A stretch of 64,000 nucleotides of DNA from JAPXRI01 sp033813635. GTDB taxonomy: Bacteria > Bacillota > Clostridia > Oscillospirales > QAMX01. The notes under the pieces are model-generated. The model saw nothing but the letters and a program-made list of their open reading frames with translations. It did not search any database and was not told where the DNA came from. Within the stretch, counting starts at the first letter, position 1; the number at the start of each line of letters is the position of its first letter. Shown piece after piece: positions 23,351 to 31,736 of the stretch. The position numbers were made by a program, and so were the translations under genes. The stretch lies in assembly GCA_033813635.1 (NCBI GenBank), contig JAPXRI010000010.1, forward strand, positions 1 through 64,000, written 5' to 3'.

Positions 23351-24639
23351 GGAACGGACTACATGGGGCGAACATCCCGAGACGCAAAGCTAAATCCCTT
23401 ACCTCCTCCCCTATTCTTTACGCGCTGCTTTTTTTCGCGGTCACCGACAACCGGTATCTCTCGTACACGGCGGTGCTTGCGGGAGTTTACGCGCTGAGAT
23501 TCCTGTTTGCGGTCTGCGGCTATTTTATTATTTTCAGGAGCCTGAAGCGATATGGTAAAACCGAATATCCCGCCGTTCTTATTTTTCAGCTGATCTACTT
23601 TGCCGTAATCGTTATCTCCGGAGCGGTCAACGGAAACTTATCCTTAGGTATTCTCTATTCTGCGTTCGTCTGGCTCGGGATAACAAACTATATCGTGGTT
23701 TTGGCCAAGAAGGATTTAAGGCTGTTTAAGTCGTTTGACCTTTTTTTTCAGCTTCTTATCCTGGCTACGCTGTTTCTTGCGTTGTTTTTCCCGGACGCCG
23801 TTACCACCTACAGCTACGACGGCTCGCGCATTATCGAGGGGTTTTTCGGCGGAAAAAACGCGCTGCCGATGTATTTATTAGCAGGTATCTGCTTAAGCCT
23901 CGTTGTCTTTGAAATCGAAGGCAAACACAGGTGCTGGCGGACGCTTTTTTATCCGTTTATCTGCATGTTCCTTTTGTATTTCTCGGGCTGCGGAACCGGC
24001 CTGGTAACGGCGGCAGTGTTTCTTTTTTTATACTACACCGGGATTTTCAGGCTGATAAACGCCGTTAACCTGTCGATAGCCGTTGTTTTAGTTAACATCT
24101 CCGTCGTCTTTTTGCGGGTTCAGGAAAGATTCCTTTACTCGTTTATCGTTTATACGCTGCGCAGGGACATTACGCTTACGTACCGCACAGATATCTGGAA
24201 AATCGCCGTTGATTTTTTTTACCGCGGCTGGTTTTTGGGGTACGGCCTCGGAAACAGCGTGATCCAGGAGCAGCTCAGGCTTCCGATCTGGTTTCGGGAT
24301 ACGATCAACGAGGCGCATAACGGATTTTTGGACATCGCGCTGGGCCTCGGCATAGCCGGCCTTATCCCGCTTCTGACTCTGATCTTCATTGTCGTCAGAA
24401 AATACGACCGCGCCGGAGGTGGAGTTACCCGTGTTCTAAAGCTGTATTTTGCCGGATACCTTGTGATTGCCGTCACCGAAAACGCCTTTACCTTAAGCCG
24501 CCTGACCTTTTGGTTTATGCTTTTTTCGGGTCTCGCTTTGTTTACAAACAGCAAATACGATACAGAAAGAAAAGAAAAACCGGCGGCGTTTCGCCTTGCG
24601 TTGAAACGCCGTCTCGGCGCGAAGGGCGGGCTCGGATGA
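23347..24639 (+). CDS. O-antigen polymerase-like membrane protein (Wzy type)
   Basis: A 430-residue multi-span membrane protein with about ten hydrophobic segments. Near the C terminus, NEAHNGFLDIALGLGIAGL is the conserved His/Asn-containing loop of O-antigen ligases and polymerases. With a flippase gene next to it, a Wzy role (joining repeat units outside the membrane) is most likely. Sequence conservation in this family is low, so the call rests on topology, this motif and position. ATGA overlaps join it to both neighbours. Confidence 0.8.
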   Translation: MRNGLHGANIPRRKAKSLTSSPILYALLFFAVTDNRYLSYTAVLAGVYALRFLFAVCGYFIIFRSLKRYGKTEYPAVLIFQLIYFAVIVISGAVNGNLSLGILYSAFVWLGITNYIVVLAKKDLRLFKSFDLFFQLLILATLFLALFFPDAVTTYSYDGSRIIEGFFGGKNALPMYLLAGICLSLVVFEIEGKHRCWRTLFYPFICMFLLYFSGCGTGLVTAAVFLFLYYTGIFRLINAVNLSIAVVLVNISVVFLRVQERFLYSFIVYTLRRDITLTYRTDIWKIAVDFFYRGWFLGYGLGNSVIQEQLRLPIWFRDTINEAHNGFLDIALGLGIAGLIPLLTLIFIVVRKYDRAGGGVTRVLKLYFAGYLVIAVTENAFTLSRLTFWFMLFSGLALFTNSKYDTERKEKPAAFRLALKRRLGAKGGLG

Positions 24640-26057
24640 ACAAGCTAAGGCGTTTTTTTGCGACTTCAGGTATCTATTTTGCCGGAAGCGTCTTTTCAAA
24701 GCTGATAAGCTTTTTTCTGCTGCCGCTCTACACCCGCAGGATCCCCCCAGACGAGTTCGGAACCTTTGACGTCGCCGCAACTGTTGTCAGTCTCACGGTA
24801 CCCGTTATGTTCCTCCAGATTTGGGACGGTATGTTCCGCTTTGCTTTCGAAAAAGACGCGCGCGGGGATAAATACGGCGTTATCTCCGACTCGTTTGCGA
24901 CGTGGTCGATAGGCGCCATGCTTTATACCGTAATTTTTTTCGCCATATGCGCTTTCACGGCCTTTCCCTGCCGCCTGCTGACATATATATACGGCATTGT
25001 AACGGCGGTCCAATACCAGTACGCCTATATCGCGAGAGCATTCCGGGACAACAGACTGTTTGTTGTCTCCGGGCTTATAAACAGCGCGCTCAACGCTCTT
25101 GTCAACATCGTTTTGATTCTCTGCTTTAACGTGGGGATCGAATCGCTCTACATCGCCCCGGTCGTCGGGTGCGCGGCTCAGGTCATTATAACCGAGATCG
25201 CGCTGCGTCCGCTCTCGCATATCAGGCTGACGTCGATAAAAGTAAAGTCGCTCAGGCAAATGCTAGCTTTCTCGGTCCCGCTTTGTATTTCCACAATCCT
25301 GTACTGGTTTTTCAGCGGTCTTACGAAGCTTTACATCTCGGAAAAGCTCGGCGCATACTCAAACGGCCTCTACGCGGTCGCCTGCAGATTCACCTCTCTG
25401 CTTACGTTCCTGACGACGGCGTTTCAATACGCCTGGAACGAGACGGCCTATCTCCTCGCGAAAGACGGCGACAGATTCGAAAAATATCGGATAAGCGTAA
25501 CCGCCGTTTTCAGGCTGGTAATGTCCGGCTGCGCGGCGTTCATACTGCTTTCGAAGCTGGCATTTCCGTATCTTGTCGGCAAGGCTTACGGCGAAGCGAT
25601 TTTGATTATTCCTCTCGCGCTGGCCGGCGTGGCGGTCAATTCCTTTTCGGCCTTTGTGGATACGATTTTCATGGCCGAAAAGAAAACGCGAAAGCTGCTC
25701 GCCGCAACGGCGGCCGGAGCCTTCGTCAACCTCATATCAACGCCTTTTTTCACGTCGTTTTGGAAGCTACCCGGCGCGGTAGGCGCGCTTGCCCTGGCCT
25801 ACGCCGCCCTCGCGGTTTTCCGCGTCTGTTCGCTCCGCAGGCTTTTTTCCTTCCGGCTGAAAGCCGCCGACACTCTATATCTTTTGCTCCCCGCGGCAGC
25901 GTTTTTTATTTATTTTGACTGCGGAACGATTGTGACCGTTCTCTCGATTGTTTCGTTAGTCTTTGCATCGCTGTGGGGCCTGCGGGAATTTCTTATCCCG
26001 CTGTTCCGTAGGGCCGCGAAAGCCACAGGCCGCAAAATCAAATATGAAACGGAATGA
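24636..26057 (+). CDS. Wzx-like oligosaccharide flippase
   Basis: A 473-residue membrane protein with about twelve to fourteen spans. The start FFATSGIYFAGSVFSKLISF and LLPLYTRRIPPDEFGTFDVA are typical of polysaccharide-type MATE/MVF transporters. It should flip the undecaprenyl-linked repeat unit to the outside. The ATG at 24636 overlaps the polymerase stop (ATGA) and starts at the conserved N terminus; the longer open frame upstream overlaps the polymerase and is not used. Confidence 0.88.
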   Translation: MNKLRRFFATSGIYFAGSVFSKLISFFLLPLYTRRIPPDEFGTFDVAATVVSLTVPVMFLQIWDGMFRFAFEKDARGDKYGVISDSFATWSIGAMLYTVIFFAICAFTAFPCRLLTYIYGIVTAVQYQYAYIARAFRDNRLFVVSGLINSALNALVNIVLILCFNVGIESLYIAPVVGCAAQVIITEIALRPLSHIRLTSIKVKSLRQMLAFSVPLCISTILYWFFSGLTKLYISEKLGAYSNGLYAVACRFTSLLTFLTTAFQYAWNETAYLLAKDGDRFEKYRISVTAVFRLVMSGCAAFILLSKLAFPYLVGKAYGEAILIIPLALAGVAVNSFSAFVDTIFMAEKKTRKLLAATAAGAFVNLISTPFFTSFWKLPGAVGALALAYAALAVFRVCSLRRLFSFRLKAADTLYLLLPAAAFFIYFDCGTIVTVLSIVSLVFASLWGLREFLIPLFRRAAKATGRKIKYETE

Positions 26058-26061
26058 TATA

Positions 26062-26622
26062 ATGCTTGGAAAAATTAATTGTCTATGTAAAATTCTCATT
26101 TTAAAGCTTAGATACGGGAAAAAACTCGATATCAGGCCGAAAGGCCAGATAATCAGGGCCGATACAAAAATAAAAATCGGAAAATGCGCCCGTATCTCCG
26201 TCGGTACGCTCAGCGTTAACACCAACACCCATATCGAGTGCGAGCGAGGCGAGCTTAAAATAGGCCACGGCGTCATTTTCAACAGAAACTGCATCGTCGC
26301 ATGCAGGGAAAAAATCACGATCGGCGACAATTGCCTCTTCGGCCCGAATGTCTGCCTTTTCGACCACGACCATTTATACGGACCCGAGGGCGTGTCACCG
26401 GACAAATTCATCTGCTCAGAAATAAAAATCGGCGATTCCTGCTGGATCGGGGCAAACACCGTTATTCTCCGCGGCACCCATATCGGGAAAAACACCGTCG
26501 TCTGCGCGGGCTCGGTCGTCAAGGGCGAGATTCCAGCCGGCTCTCTCGTGCTGCCCGCTGCTCAGACCAGAAATATCCCGCTGAGCTTTTTTTCCGAAAG
26601 GCGCCGTTCCGCCCAAAGTTGA
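26062..26622 (+). CDS. Hexapeptide-repeat acyltransferase
   Basis: A 186-residue left-handed beta-helix protein of the maltose/WcaF-type acetyltransferases. Hexapeptide turns include IGDNCLFGPNVCLFDHDH and IGDSCWIGANTVILRGTHIG; the DHDH histidine is the usual catalytic base. It probably O-acetylates a sugar of the repeat unit. The ATG at 26062 has GGAA seven bases upstream; the ATG at 26044 (six residues longer, overlapping the flippase end) cannot be excluded. It is the last gene of the polysaccharide locus. Confidence 0.85.
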   Translation: MLGKINCLCKILILKLRYGKKLDIRPKGQIIRADTKIKIGKCARISVGTLSVNTNTHIECERGELKIGHGVIFNRNCIVACREKITIGDNCLFGPNVCLFDHDHLYGPEGVSPDKFICSEIKIGDSCWIGANTVILRGTHIGKNTVVCAGSVVKGEIPAGSLVLPAAQTRNIPLSFFSERRRSAQS

Positions 26623-26646
26623 CAGAGTATGGTATACTTGTATTAT
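26619..26646 (+). promoter_or_regulatory. Promoter at the end of the EPS locus
   Basis: TTGACA (26619-26624) and TATTAT (26641-26646) are 16 bases apart and overlap the acyltransferase stop. A transcript from here would meet the terminator at 26718-26740 before the methyltransferase gene. Confidence 0.5.
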
Positions 26647-26717
26647 TAAATTAACTAATACCCGGCTTTCACTTCATTCGCCGGAGAAAGCCGGTTTAAA
26701 ACAGGGTTCCGGCAGTA

Positions 26718-26740
26718 TCCGGGAAATCCCGGAGCTTTTT
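26718..26740 (+). terminator. Terminator after EPS locus
   Basis: A 7-bp perfect GC-rich stem (26718-26724 with 26727-26733), loop AA, followed by GCTTTTT. A further hairpin (26662-26669 with 26687-26694) lies upstream. Confidence 0.65.
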
Positions 26741-26877
26741 ACGGACAAGCCGCGCCGAGAAACCGCTCATCGTCACCGTCCGAAGGAAGCAAACCCCTTA
26801 TATCCCGTCCCAGTAATCTATGATATGGACCGCTTTCGCCGCATAATGAAAAGATGAAGACAACAAGGGTGAATTTT

Positions 26878-27627
26878 ATGAGCTACACCGATATAAACTC
26901 CGATACTATAGACAGGTGGGTAAGCGCGGGCTGGGAATGGGGCGTTCCGATCTCCCACGAGACGTTTCTCAAAGCAAAATCCGGGGAATGGGACGTGGTT
27001 TTAACGCCGACCCGTCCCGTGCCCAAAGAGTGGTTTCCTCCACTCTCCGGGTGCAGAGTCCTCGGTCTTGCCTGCGGCGGCGGTCAGCAAATGCCGGTTT
27101 TCGCCGCCCGGGGTGCCATATGCATAGTGCTCGATTACTCGCAAAAGCAGATCGACAGCGAAATCGCAGTGGCCGCGAGGGAAGGATATTCGATCGAGAC
27201 CGTTCGCGCGGACATGACAAAGCCGCTCCCGTTTGCCGACGGCACCTTCGACATGATCTTTCACCCGGTCTCCAACTGCTACATCGAGGATGTTATCCCG
27301 GTCTGGCGGGAGTGCTATCGCATACTGAAAAAAGGCGGGAGATTGCTGTCCGGCCTTGACAACGGGTTCAATTTCACCGTCGACGAAAGCGAGGAAAAAA
27401 TCGTCAACGCTCTACCTTACAATCCGCTCAAAGAGCCCTCGCTGATGGAAGAGCTGTTAAGAACCGACAGCGGCGTCCAGTTTTCACACACTCTCGATGA
27501 ACAAATCAGAGGGCAGATTCAGTCCGGCTTCACAATAAGGGACCTTTACGAGGATACAAACGGAAGCGGTTTTCTGCATGAACACCGCATCCCCACATTC
27601 TGGGCGACGCTCGCCGTTAAGGAATGA
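26878..27627 (+). CDS. Class I SAM-dependent methyltransferase
   Basis: A 249-residue methyltransferase of the UbiE/type 11 group. CRVLGLACGGGQQMPVFA is the SAM-binding glycine motif, IVLDYSQKQID the acidic loop after strand 2, and LPFADGTFDMIFHPVSNCYI motif IV. The substrate is not indicated. The ATG at 26878 has AAGGGTGA a few bases upstream; an ATG at 26854 would add eight residues but has a poor site. It stands alone between the EPS terminator and the XRE/bactofilin gene. Confidence 0.85.
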   Translation: MSYTDINSDTIDRWVSAGWEWGVPISHETFLKAKSGEWDVVLTPTRPVPKEWFPPLSGCRVLGLACGGGQQMPVFAARGAICIVLDYSQKQIDSEIAVAAREGYSIETVRADMTKPLPFADGTFDMIFHPVSNCYIEDVIPVWRECYRILKKGGRLLSGLDNGFNFTVDESEEKIVNALPYNPLKEPSLMEELLRTDSGVQFSHTLDEQIRGQIQSGFTIRDLYEDTNGSGFLHEHRIPTFWATLAVKE

Positions 27628-27709
27628 GCTCATATTTTCGGACTTGACATATCCGGCTGTTCAAGCAATGCTTGATCGGCTATTTTTTTGCTATTCAATG
27701 AATGCTTTA

Positions 27710-27738
27710 TAGACATTATCGCTTTTATTTGTTATAAT
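27710..27738 (+). promoter_or_regulatory. Promoter for XRE/bactofilin gene
   Basis: TAGACA (27710-27715) and TATAAT (27733-27738), 17 bases apart, lie 56 bases upstream of the start. Confidence 0.65.
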
Positions 27739-27794
27739 CACCGCAGAATACCGAACCGCCGCCGAAATAAATTGATAAGAAAGAGGAGAATTTT

Positions 27795-28931
27795 ATGGAC
27801 AAAAGCGAAAACAGAATGTTTGATAAAACGGTTATCGGCAGAAGAATATCCGAGCTCCGCCGCGCTCTGGGGCTAACCCAGGCCGAACTTGCCGACAAAC
27901 TCCGCGTCAGCCATCAGGCCGTAAGCCAGTGGGAAAGAAGCGAGACCTTCCCGGATATCACCCTTCTGCCCGACATCGCCTTTATACTCGGCGTAAGCTT
28001 AAACGACCTGTTCTCCGAAAAATCTTCCGAAGCCGCCTTCCCCGCCGCTGAGCCAGCGCCGCAGCCGGAACATGAACCCGCGCCTAAAAGCGCTTTCGTA
28101 TCCGATTCGAAAGCGCCCCCGAAAACGATCAGAGCAAACGGGGATTTCATTTTCCGGGGCGACCTCAACGGGGACGCCGAAATCGACGGTGAATGTGAAA
28201 TCCAGGGCAATCTGAACGGACACGCCGAAGTGAACGGCGATCTCAGCGTCAAAGGCAGCATCGCGGATTACGCCGAGGTTGACGGCGATCTAACCGTCGG
28301 CGGACGGATCGGCGGTTATGCCGAAGTAAACGGGGACGCTACGGTCGGCTCAAGCATCGGCGGCCACGCCGAGATACAGGGTGATGCGAACATCGGCGGC
28401 GGCATAGGCGGATATGCCGAGATCAGCGGAGACGCCTGCGTCGGCGGCGCCATCGGCGGCTACGCCGAGATTGAAGGCGACGCGAACATCGGCGGACGGA
28501 TCGGCGGCTACGCCGAAATCCACGGCGACGCGAACATCGGCGGCGGCGTCGACAGCTACGCGGAGATCGACGGCGACGCGAACATCGGCGGCGGCATCGG
28601 AAGCTACGCCGAAATTCACGGCGACGCAAATATCGGCGGCGGCGTCGGAGGCGATCTGAGCGTTGACGGCGACGCAAACGTAAACGGAAATGTAAAGGGC
28701 AGTATAAAGTGCAGCGGCGACCTCTGCGTTACGGGCAACGTAGACGGCGACATTAACGCGGACGGCAACGTCACCGTGAAGCCCGCCGAGGCGAACGGCA
28801 GGAGCTATGTCAGGGGCAGCATCCGTTCCGAGGGCCGAGTCAACGTCCAGGGCGACGTCGGAGGTGACATTTACGCGGAGGACGAGATCTTTGTCTCGGG
28901 TAAGGTCGGCGGGAAAATCCACAGAAGCTAG
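27795..28931 (+). CDS. XRE regulator fused to bactofilin-like repeat domain
   Basis: A 378-residue protein in two parts. Residues about 13-66 are a clear XRE helix-turn-helix (LTQAELADKLRVSHQAVSQW). After a Pro/Ala-rich linker (about 70-115), the rest is a beta-solenoid-like region of short repeats such as IGGYAEIHGDANIGGG, ten of which are exactly 16 residues long, ending in GDVGGDIYAEDEIFVSGKVGG. Bactofilins polymerise through this kind of right-handed solenoid. A DNA-binding domain on such a scaffold is unusual. No membrane span is seen. The ATG follows AGAGGAG and has its own promoter. Function unknown; a polymer that ties DNA to a structure, or a multivalent repressor, are possibilities. 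Confidence 0.85.
   Translation: MDKSENRMFDKTVIGRRISELRRALGLTQAELADKLRVSHQAVSQWERSETFPDITLLPDIAFILGVSLNDLFSEKSSEAAFPAAEPAPQPEHEPAPKSAFVSDSKAPPKTIRANGDFIFRGDLNGDAEIDGECEIQGNLNGHAEVNGDLSVKGSIADYAEVDGDLTVGGRIGGYAEVNGDATVGSSIGGHAEIQGDANIGGGIGGYAEISGDACVGGAIGGYAEIEGDANIGGRIGGYAEIHGDANIGGGVDSYAEIDGDANIGGGIGSYAEIHGDANIGGGVGGDLSVDGDANVNGNVKGSIKCSGDLCVTGNVDGDINADGNVTVKPAEANGRSYVRGSIRSEGRVNVQGDVGGDIYAEDEIFVSGKVGGKIHRS
28212..28691 (+). repeat. Ten 48-bp coding repeats
   Basis: Ten consecutive units of 48 bases (starts at 28212, 28260, 28308 and every 48 bases to 28644) encode the 16-residue solenoid repeat. The middle units are the most alike, which suggests recent internal duplication. Confidence 0.85.
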
Positions 28932-28997
28932 CCGGCAAGAAAGCCGCAGGGGTGACCAGATATCAAACATTACGGAATATTTAGCTGTATATATCAA

Positions 28998-29024
28998 AAG
29001 ATCCGCGAGTCTTTCGCGGATCTT
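28998..29024. terminator. Bidirectional terminator
   Basis: An 11-bp perfect stem (28998-29008 with 29014-29024) between two convergent genes. A T-rich stretch follows on the plus strand and a short TTTT run follows on the minus strand, so it may serve both. Confidence 0.65.
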
Positions 29025-29026
29025 CT

Positions 29027-30298
29027 TTACTGTACTTTCTTTTTTATCTCGTCCCAGTACTTTTTCGATGCCTGCTCGAGCTTATTTTTTCCGTACTCGT
29101 AGTAGACGCGGTCTTTGAGCTCCTCCGGCAGATAGGTTTGTTCCACCCAGTTGTTCTCATAAGAGTGGGGATATTTATAATCCTCTCCCCTGCCGAGCTT
29201 CGCCGCGCCGGAGTAATGTGCGTCCTTGATATGCGCGGGAATATCGTAGACTTTTCCGTCTGCGATATCGGACATGGCCGACCAGATGCCCGCGGCCGAA
29301 CTGTTCGATTTCGGCGCGGTGGCCAGCAATACGGCCGCTTCCGCGAGGGGGAGCTGAGCCTCCGGCAAGCCGAGTTGAAGCGCCGCGTCTACGCAGGCCT
29401 TGACAACGACAATCGCCTGGGGGTATGCAAGCCCCACATCCTCGCTCGCCATCACGAGCAGCCTTCTGCAGGCGGATGGCAGATCACCCGCGGTCAGTAG
29501 CCTTGCGAGGTAGTAGAGCGCCGCGTCGGGGTCGCTGCCCCGGACGGATTTCTGCAGAGCCGAGAGAATATCGTAGTGGGAATCGCCGTCCCTGTCGTAG
29601 CGCATCGACGACCGCTGCGCCACAGCCGCAATGTCTTCCGCAGTTATATCATACTCCTTCGCGTCGGAGGGCACGGCGTTTAAAAGCATTTCCACCGCGT
29701 TTATCCCTTTCCGGACGTCTCCGCCGCAGGATTCCGCGATAGACATCAGCGTCTTTTGATCCGCCTTCAGCGAGACGCCGCGCTCGGTTTTGATATATGC
29801 GAGCGCCCGTTTCAGGACCGAAACGATATCGGACGCCGCTACGGGCTTGAACTCAAAAACCGTCGAGCGGCTCAGAATTGCGCCGTAGACATAGAAGAAG
29901 GGGTTCTCGGTGGTCGACGCTATCAGCACGATGCTGCCGTTTTCGATAAACTCGAGCAGGGACTGCTGCTGTTTCTTATTGAAATACTGTATCTCATCCA
30001 GATAAATCAATATGCCCTTCGGCGACGTAAACGCTCCGACCTCGTCGCATATAGCCTTGATGTCAGCTATCGACGCGGTGGTCGCGTTCAGCTTGTACAG
30101 CGTTCTGTCGGTTTTCTGCGCGATGATCCCGGCGACCGTGGTTTTGCCGATACCTGATGGACCGTAAAAAATCATGTTTGAGATTTTCCCGTTCTCAATC
30201 ATACGGCGGAGTATCGCGCCTTTTCCAAGCAAATGCGCCTGACCGGCGACCTCGTCAATGGTCGTCGGCCTCAGTTTATCCGCCAGCGGCTGATCCAT
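29027..30298 (-). CDS. rarA: Replication-associated recombination protein A
   Basis: A 423-residue AAA+ ATPase of the RarA/MgsA/WRNIP1 family. FYGPSGIGKTTVAGII is Walker A, ILIYLDEIQYFNKKQQ is Walker B, and ASTTENP is sensor 1; the C-terminal half with SDPDAALYYLARLL and ASEDVGLA is the tetramerisation region. It acts at stalled replication forks in the cytoplasm. Normal length for the family. It lies 18 bases downstream of glyA and is probably co-transcribed with it. Confidence 0.95.
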   Translation of the reverse strand: MDQPLADKLRPTTIDEVAGQAHLLGKGAILRRMIENGKISNMIFYGPSGIGKTTVAGIIAQKTDRTLYKLNATTASIADIKAICDEVGAFTSPKGILIYLDEIQYFNKKQQQSLLEFIENGSIVLIASTTENPFFYVYGAILSRSTVFEFKPVAASDIVSVLKRALAYIKTERGVSLKADQKTLMSIAESCGGDVRKGINAVEMLLNAVPSDAKEYDITAEDIAAVAQRSSMRYDRDGDSHYDILSALQKSVRGSDPDAALYYLARLLTAGDLPSACRRLLVMASEDVGLAYPQAIVVVKACVDAALQLGLPEAQLPLAEAAVLLATAPKSNSSAAGIWSAMSDIADGKVYDIPAHIKDAHYSGAAKLGRGEDYKYPHSYENNWVEQTYLPEELKDRVYYEYGKNKLEQASKKYWDEIKKKVQ

Positions 30299-30316
30299 TT
30301 GCTCGCCTCACTTTTA

Positions 30317-31567
30317 TTATTCGTAGAGCGGGTATTTCTCGCAGATCTTTTCAACCTCTGAAATAATATCGTTCTTTTTCGCATCGAAATCCGTCGCCGC
30401 AAGCCAGATGAGCCTTGCGAGCACTTCGCAGTCCGCTTCCTTCAGGCCGCGGGACGTGATCGCGGGGGTGCCCAGGCGGAGACCGCTTGTGACAAACGGG
30501 CTCTGGGGATCATTGGGGATTGTGTTTTTATTTGCGGTGATGTGTACCTCGTCCAGCCTGAACTGGAGCTCTTTGCCGGTTATGCCTACATTTCTTAAAT
30601 CGAGCAGCATCAGATGATTGTCGGTTCCTCCGGAGACAAGGTCGAAGCCTTCTTTGACAAGAGCGCTTGCGAGGGTCGCGGCGTTCTTGACAATCTGCTT
30701 CTGGTAATCCTTGAACTCCGGCTTAAGCGCCTCGCCGAAGCATACAGCTTTCGCGGCGATAATGTGCATAAGCGGACCGCCCTGCGTTCCGGGAAAAATT
30801 GCCTTGTCAATAGCCTTGGCGTACTCCTCCTTGCAGAGGATCATGCCGCCCCGCGGCCCGCGAAGGGTTTTATGCGTCGTGGTGGTCACAATGTCGGCGT
30901 ATGGTACAGGGGACGGGTGCAGCCCCGCGGCCACAAGACCGGCGATATGCGCCATGTCCACCATCAGGTAGGCCCCGACGGATTTCGCGATCTCGGAGAA
31001 CCGTTCAAAATCGATGACGCGCGGGTAAGCGCTCGCGCCGGCGACAATCATTTTCGGCTTGTGCTCTTTTGCCAGCCGTTCGAGCTTATCGTAATTTATC
31101 ATGTGGGTGACGTCATCCACGCCGTAGGGGACAAAGTTATAATAGCTGCCGGAGATGTTGACGGGGCTTCCGTGGGTCAGGTGTCCGCCGTTTTGCAGAT
31201 TCATCCCGAGCACTGTGTCGCCCGGTTTTAAAAGCGCAAAATAAACCGCCTGATTCGCGCTGGCACCGCTGTGCGGCTGCACATTCGCGTGCTCCGCTCC
31301 GAAAAGCTCGCAGGCTCTCTTTCTCGCGATATCCTCGACCACGTCGACACAGTCGCAGCCGCCGTAATATCTCTTTCCCGGGTAACCTTCCGCGTACTTG
31401 TTTGTCAGCACGGTGGCCGCCGCGGCGAGGACCGCCGGGCTTACGAAGTTTTCGGACGCGATAAGCTCAATGTTCCGCCTCTGCCGCTTAAGCTCGGCCT
31501 CTATCGCGCCACCTACGTCCGGGTCCTGTTTTCTAATCAGCTCTATGCAGGAATCAACATCAAACAT
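30317..31567 (-). CDS. glyA: Serine hydroxymethyltransferase
   Basis: A 416-residue PLP enzyme that converts serine and tetrahydrofolate to glycine and methylene-THF. IELIASENFVSPAVL, the substrate region YAEGYPGKRYYGG and the PLP lysine in TTTTHKTLRGPRGG are intact, and the length is normal. The ATG follows a GGGGAG ribosome site and a minus-strand promoter. Confidence 0.97.
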   Translation of the reverse strand: MFDVDSCIELIRKQDPDVGGAIEAELKRQRRNIELIASENFVSPAVLAAAATVLTNKYAEGYPGKRYYGGCDCVDVVEDIARKRACELFGAEHANVQPHSGASANQAVYFALLKPGDTVLGMNLQNGGHLTHGSPVNISGSYYNFVPYGVDDVTHMINYDKLERLAKEHKPKMIVAGASAYPRVIDFERFSEIAKSVGAYLMVDMAHIAGLVAAGLHPSPVPYADIVTTTTHKTLRGPRGGMILCKEEYAKAIDKAIFPGTQGGPLMHIIAAKAVCFGEALKPEFKDYQKQIVKNAATLASALVKEGFDLVSGGTDNHLMLLDLRNVGITGKELQFRLDEVHITANKNTIPNDPQSPFVTSGLRLGTPAITSRGLKEADCEVLARLIWLAATDFDAKKNDIISEVEKICEKYPLYE

Positions 31568-31605
31568 TTTCTACTCCCCAAACAGATTATTTCAGCTTTT
31601 TCTTA

Positions 31606-31635
31606 ATTATACTACAAGCCAAGCTCCGATAACAA
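31606..31635 (-). promoter_or_regulatory. Promoter of glyA
   Basis: On the minus strand TTGTTA (31635-31630) and TATAAT (31611-31606) are 18 bases apart, about 40 bases before the glyA start. Confidence 0.5.
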
Positions 31636-31673
31636 GCCCAACCGAAATCTTCTATTTATTCAACAAGCAAGGC

Positions 31674-31702
31674 TTGAAATATCGAAGGATTATTTATATA
31701 AT
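31674..31702 (+). promoter_or_regulatory. Promoter of nth
   Basis: TTGAAA (31674-31679) and TATAAT (31697-31702) with 17-base spacing lie 34 bases upstream of nth. Confidence 0.65.
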
Positions 31703-31736
31703 GATGTATGTAAACTGTTTCCCGGAAGGACACCAT

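Noticed and set aside
25169..25918. 249-residue frame inside the flippase gene
   Set aside because: Arg-rich shadow frame; the flippase frame has spans and a recognised N terminus.
28212..28691. Regular repeats that could suggest a CRISPR array
   Set aside because: Units are directly adjacent, translate into a conserved protein repeat and have no variable spacers.
28350..28997. 215-residue Ala/Val/Asp-rich frame on the minus strand
   Set aside because: It is the mirror of the 48-bp coding repeats, which make periodic open frames in other phases.
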